From a bacterium (GTDB taxonomy: Bacteria > Pseudomonadota > Alphaproteobacteria > Caulobacterales > Caulobacteraceae): 64,000 nt of DNA. Shown here one piece after another: positions 62,101-64,000 of the stretch. Both the position numbers and the translations under genes were made by a program. The DNA lies in contig JAVBXP010000014.1 of assembly GCA_030824495.1 (NCBI GenBank), forward strand, positions 28,817-92,816. Reading direction: 5' to 3'. Below the pieces are notes generated by a model. It was given only the letters and a program-made list of their open reading frames with translations, was not told the DNA's origin and ran no database searches. The first letter of the stretch is position 1. Every line of letters starts with the position of its first letter.

Positions 62101-63950
62101 TCGGCGAACACCAGGTGCTCGCCATGCTGGTCGTCAAGTTCGAACTCGTGAACCCATACGCGGCGGCCACCGGCGCTCATCACTGGGAAGCCGGTCTCGA
62201 CCATGGCCTTCAGGCCCATGTTCTCAAGGATCGGCAGCACCTCGGCCAGCGGCGCGGGCGAACCGGGCCGGTAGAGCTTGAAGCGCATCTGGGTCTTGGA
62301 GTCGGCGGCGCGGCGGAAGGCGCGGATCCGCACGGGCTCGTCGGCCGCGAGGCTCTCGATGACGGCGATGTCGGTCAGAGCTTCTTCGGCGTCATAACGC
62401 TCGCGATAGCCGGCGGTGAAGGCCTCGGCGTAGCGCGACACCATGTCGGCGACTTCGGCGGTCGCCCGGCCGGAGGCGCGGACGGCGGCGGCGAAGCGGT
62501 CTTCCCAGGTCCGTGAGGCCGCGGCGATCTCGGTCTCGACCGCCTTGAGGTTGGGCTCGAGATGGTCGCTGGGTTCGAAGCCGATAATGAAGTGAACGCG
62601 GGCCAGCGGGCTGCCCGAGAAGCTTGGATGATAGGCCGTGACCCGGCCGCCATAGGCCTCTGCCAGGATCTCGCCGGCGCGGGCCCGCAGGTCGGAGTCG
62701 TAGCGTTCGCGCGGCACGAACAGCAGTACTGAGGCGAAGCGGTCGAACGGGTCGCGCCGTTCGAACACCCGGACGCGTGGGCGATCATTGAGGTGCAGAA
62801 TGGCCAGCGCGGTGGCCAGCAGCTCATCCTCGGTCGCCTGGAACAGTTCTTCCCGGGGGTAGGTCTCCAGGATGTTGCGCAGGCGCTTTTCGTTGTGACT
62901 GCCGGGGGCCTTGCCGGCGCGCTCGAGGACCGCAGCCGCCTTGGCGCGGATCATCGGCACGGCATAGGCCGGCTCGTCATAGGCTTCGACCGTGAAGAGG
63001 CCCACGAAGCGGATCTCGCCGGAGGGCTTGCCGTCGGGGCCATAGCGCTTGATCCCGACGTAATCCATGTAGCCGCGGCGGTGGACGCGCGAGCGCATGT
63101 TGGACTTGGCGACGGTGACGGGGTCGTTGCTGAAGCCGGCCTGGATTTGGGCGGTCAGCACCGCCGGTTCCGAGGATCGGCGCAGCACGGTACGGGCCGG
63201 GTCGCGCAGGACGCCCAGGCCATCCTCGGGCTGGTACAGCGGCTCTTCCGGGGCGTAGGCGCCGTCCTTCAGGCGCGGATATTCGTAAACCCGGGCGCCG
63301 AGATAGACGAAGTGCTCGTCGCGCAGCCAGGCCAGGAACTGGACGTCTTCGTCGCGACCGGCGGTGGCCGGCGCGGCCTCCAGCTCATGGATGGTGCGAG
63401 CCATCAGGTCGAGCATGGCCGGGAAGTCGTCCACGGCGGCGCGGACATCGGCCAGGGTCGCTTGCAGGCCCGCGACCAGGGCGGCTTCGCGGTCGGAGCC
63501 GACCCGCTCGAGGATCACCTGGATCATCGATTCCTGGCGCGTCTGGCCCTCGGCGAGACGCGCGCCCTTGGCGTTGCGCGCGACCTGGACGACGGGGTGG
63601 AACATGGAGCGGACCGACAGGCCCTGGTCGGCGATTTCGCCCATGACGCTGTCGACCAGGAACGGCGCGTCGTCCTGCAGGATCTCAAGCCGTTCCAGAC
63701 CCGGGGCGCCCTCGATGGGCTCCAGGCGGATGACGGGCAGCGCGCCCTTGCGCTGCGCCCCAAAGGCCCAGAAGTCGGCCAGCAGGGCGGCCAGCGCCTT
63801 GGTCGGAATTTCGGGAAGTTCGTCGGGCGCGGCGTCGTCGGCGGCCTGGACGATGAAGGCTTGGGCGGCGGGAGTTTCGTCGCCGGTGATCTCAGCGAAG
63901 GTCGAGATCAGACCGCGTTGGGCGGTGGTCAACTTGGGGCGCTTTGTCAT
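59109..63950 (-). CDS. NAD-specific glutamate dehydrogenase (large, GDH-1600 type)
   Basis: 1613 residues, matching the L_180-type NAD-GDH of alphaproteobacteria (about 1,600). The catalytic part (near 780-1200) holds [20 protein letters not shown] (substrate/NAD binding) and [14 protein letters not shown]. The first 700 residues contain ACT-like regulatory elements, and the rest is helical. It deaminates glutamate to 2-oxoglutarate and ammonia. Its C-terminus abuts family A repeat copy 4. Confidence 0.94.
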   Translation of the reverse strand: [1613 protein letters not shown]

Positions 63951-64000
63951 GTTCAGGCTCCGGGCCGAAGTCCGGACGCGAGAACGCCGCCGGAGGAGAG

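Noticed and set aside
60006..62516. Long plus-strand open frame (836 codons) opposite glutamate dehydrogenase
   Set aside because: Antisense of a well-recognised 1,613-residue enzyme; His/Gly/Ala/Val-rich low-complexity translation with no family features.
1..64000. CRISPR arrays, insertion sequences, prophage or toxin-antitoxin genes
   Set aside because: No direct-repeat/spacer pattern, transposase, integrase or paired toxin gene was found; the dispersed palindromes are not CRISPR repeats because they are far apart and single.

Overview
The window is about 64 kb of GC-rich, densely coding chromosomal DNA with no mobile element, phage gene, rRNA or CRISPR array that I can see. Gene content and order point to an alphaproteobacterium of the Caulobacterales (Caulobacter/Phenylobacterium-like). 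The clues are the maf-aroE-coaE-dnaQ string next to secB, the secB/Tim44/mltA/smr block, a separate his operon ending hisHAFE, fabA-fabB-fabI, a 1,600-residue NAD-glutamate dehydrogenase, a CC0125-type lipoprotein, promoters of the TTGAC-GCTA type, and many GTG/TTG or nearly leaderless starts. Genus assignment is inference; no rRNA is present.

Layout. 1-9.1 kb: a housekeeping string (maf end, aroE, coaE, dnaQ), envelope and transport genes (CDF transporter, a double-DTG periplasmic protease, MscS channel, GNAT), then secB divergent from Tim44-mltA-smr. 9.2-13.8 kb: a second Tim44-domain protein, small secreted proteins, an unusual short operon with a LysR effector domain lacking its DNA-binding domain, a PHA-granule family protein and a CPBP protease. 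13.8-17.8 kb: minus-strand operon PfkB kinase-hisB-hisH-hisA-hisF-hisE. 18-27 kb: LysR regulator coupled to nth, DUF2244 protein, hydrolase, hslU and hslV separated by an NTF2-like secreted protein, a ThiF/MoeB enzyme, a 2-hydroxyacid dehydrogenase. 27-30.5 kb: the fatty-acid cassette fabA-fabB-fabI. 30.6-35.5 kb: an SDR/TetR divergent pair and an emrA-emrB-tetR efflux operon, each with palindromic operators I can point to. 35.5-40.2 kb: ubiH, Trm112, LON-domain and CnoX genes, a tRNA-editing deacylase, DUF6065.

40.3-43.9 kb holds the most unusual stretch: tRNA-Gly with a terminator, then a promoter, a 43-codon leader peptide rich in Thr/Ile/Met codons, an intrinsic terminator and two small genes, one an ACT-domain protein resembling the small subunit of acetolactate synthase without a neighbouring catalytic subunit. 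This looks like a classical transcription attenuator controlling an orphan regulatory subunit. A MHYT-PAS-GGDEF-EAL c-di-GMP protein follows. 44-53.4 kb: lipoprotein, transporters (LysE, TauE/SafE, KUP, MarC), argG, pyrF, sdhAF4. 53.5-64 kb: rsmB, rpe, a heparinase-family protein, purH preceded by a clear ZTP riboswitch, and the large NAD-glutamate dehydrogenase.

Two families of palindromic intergenic repeats are scattered through the window. The roughly 110-bp family A occurs four times, every time between two convergent genes, which suggests a shared role such as bidirectional transcript ending or 3'-end protection.
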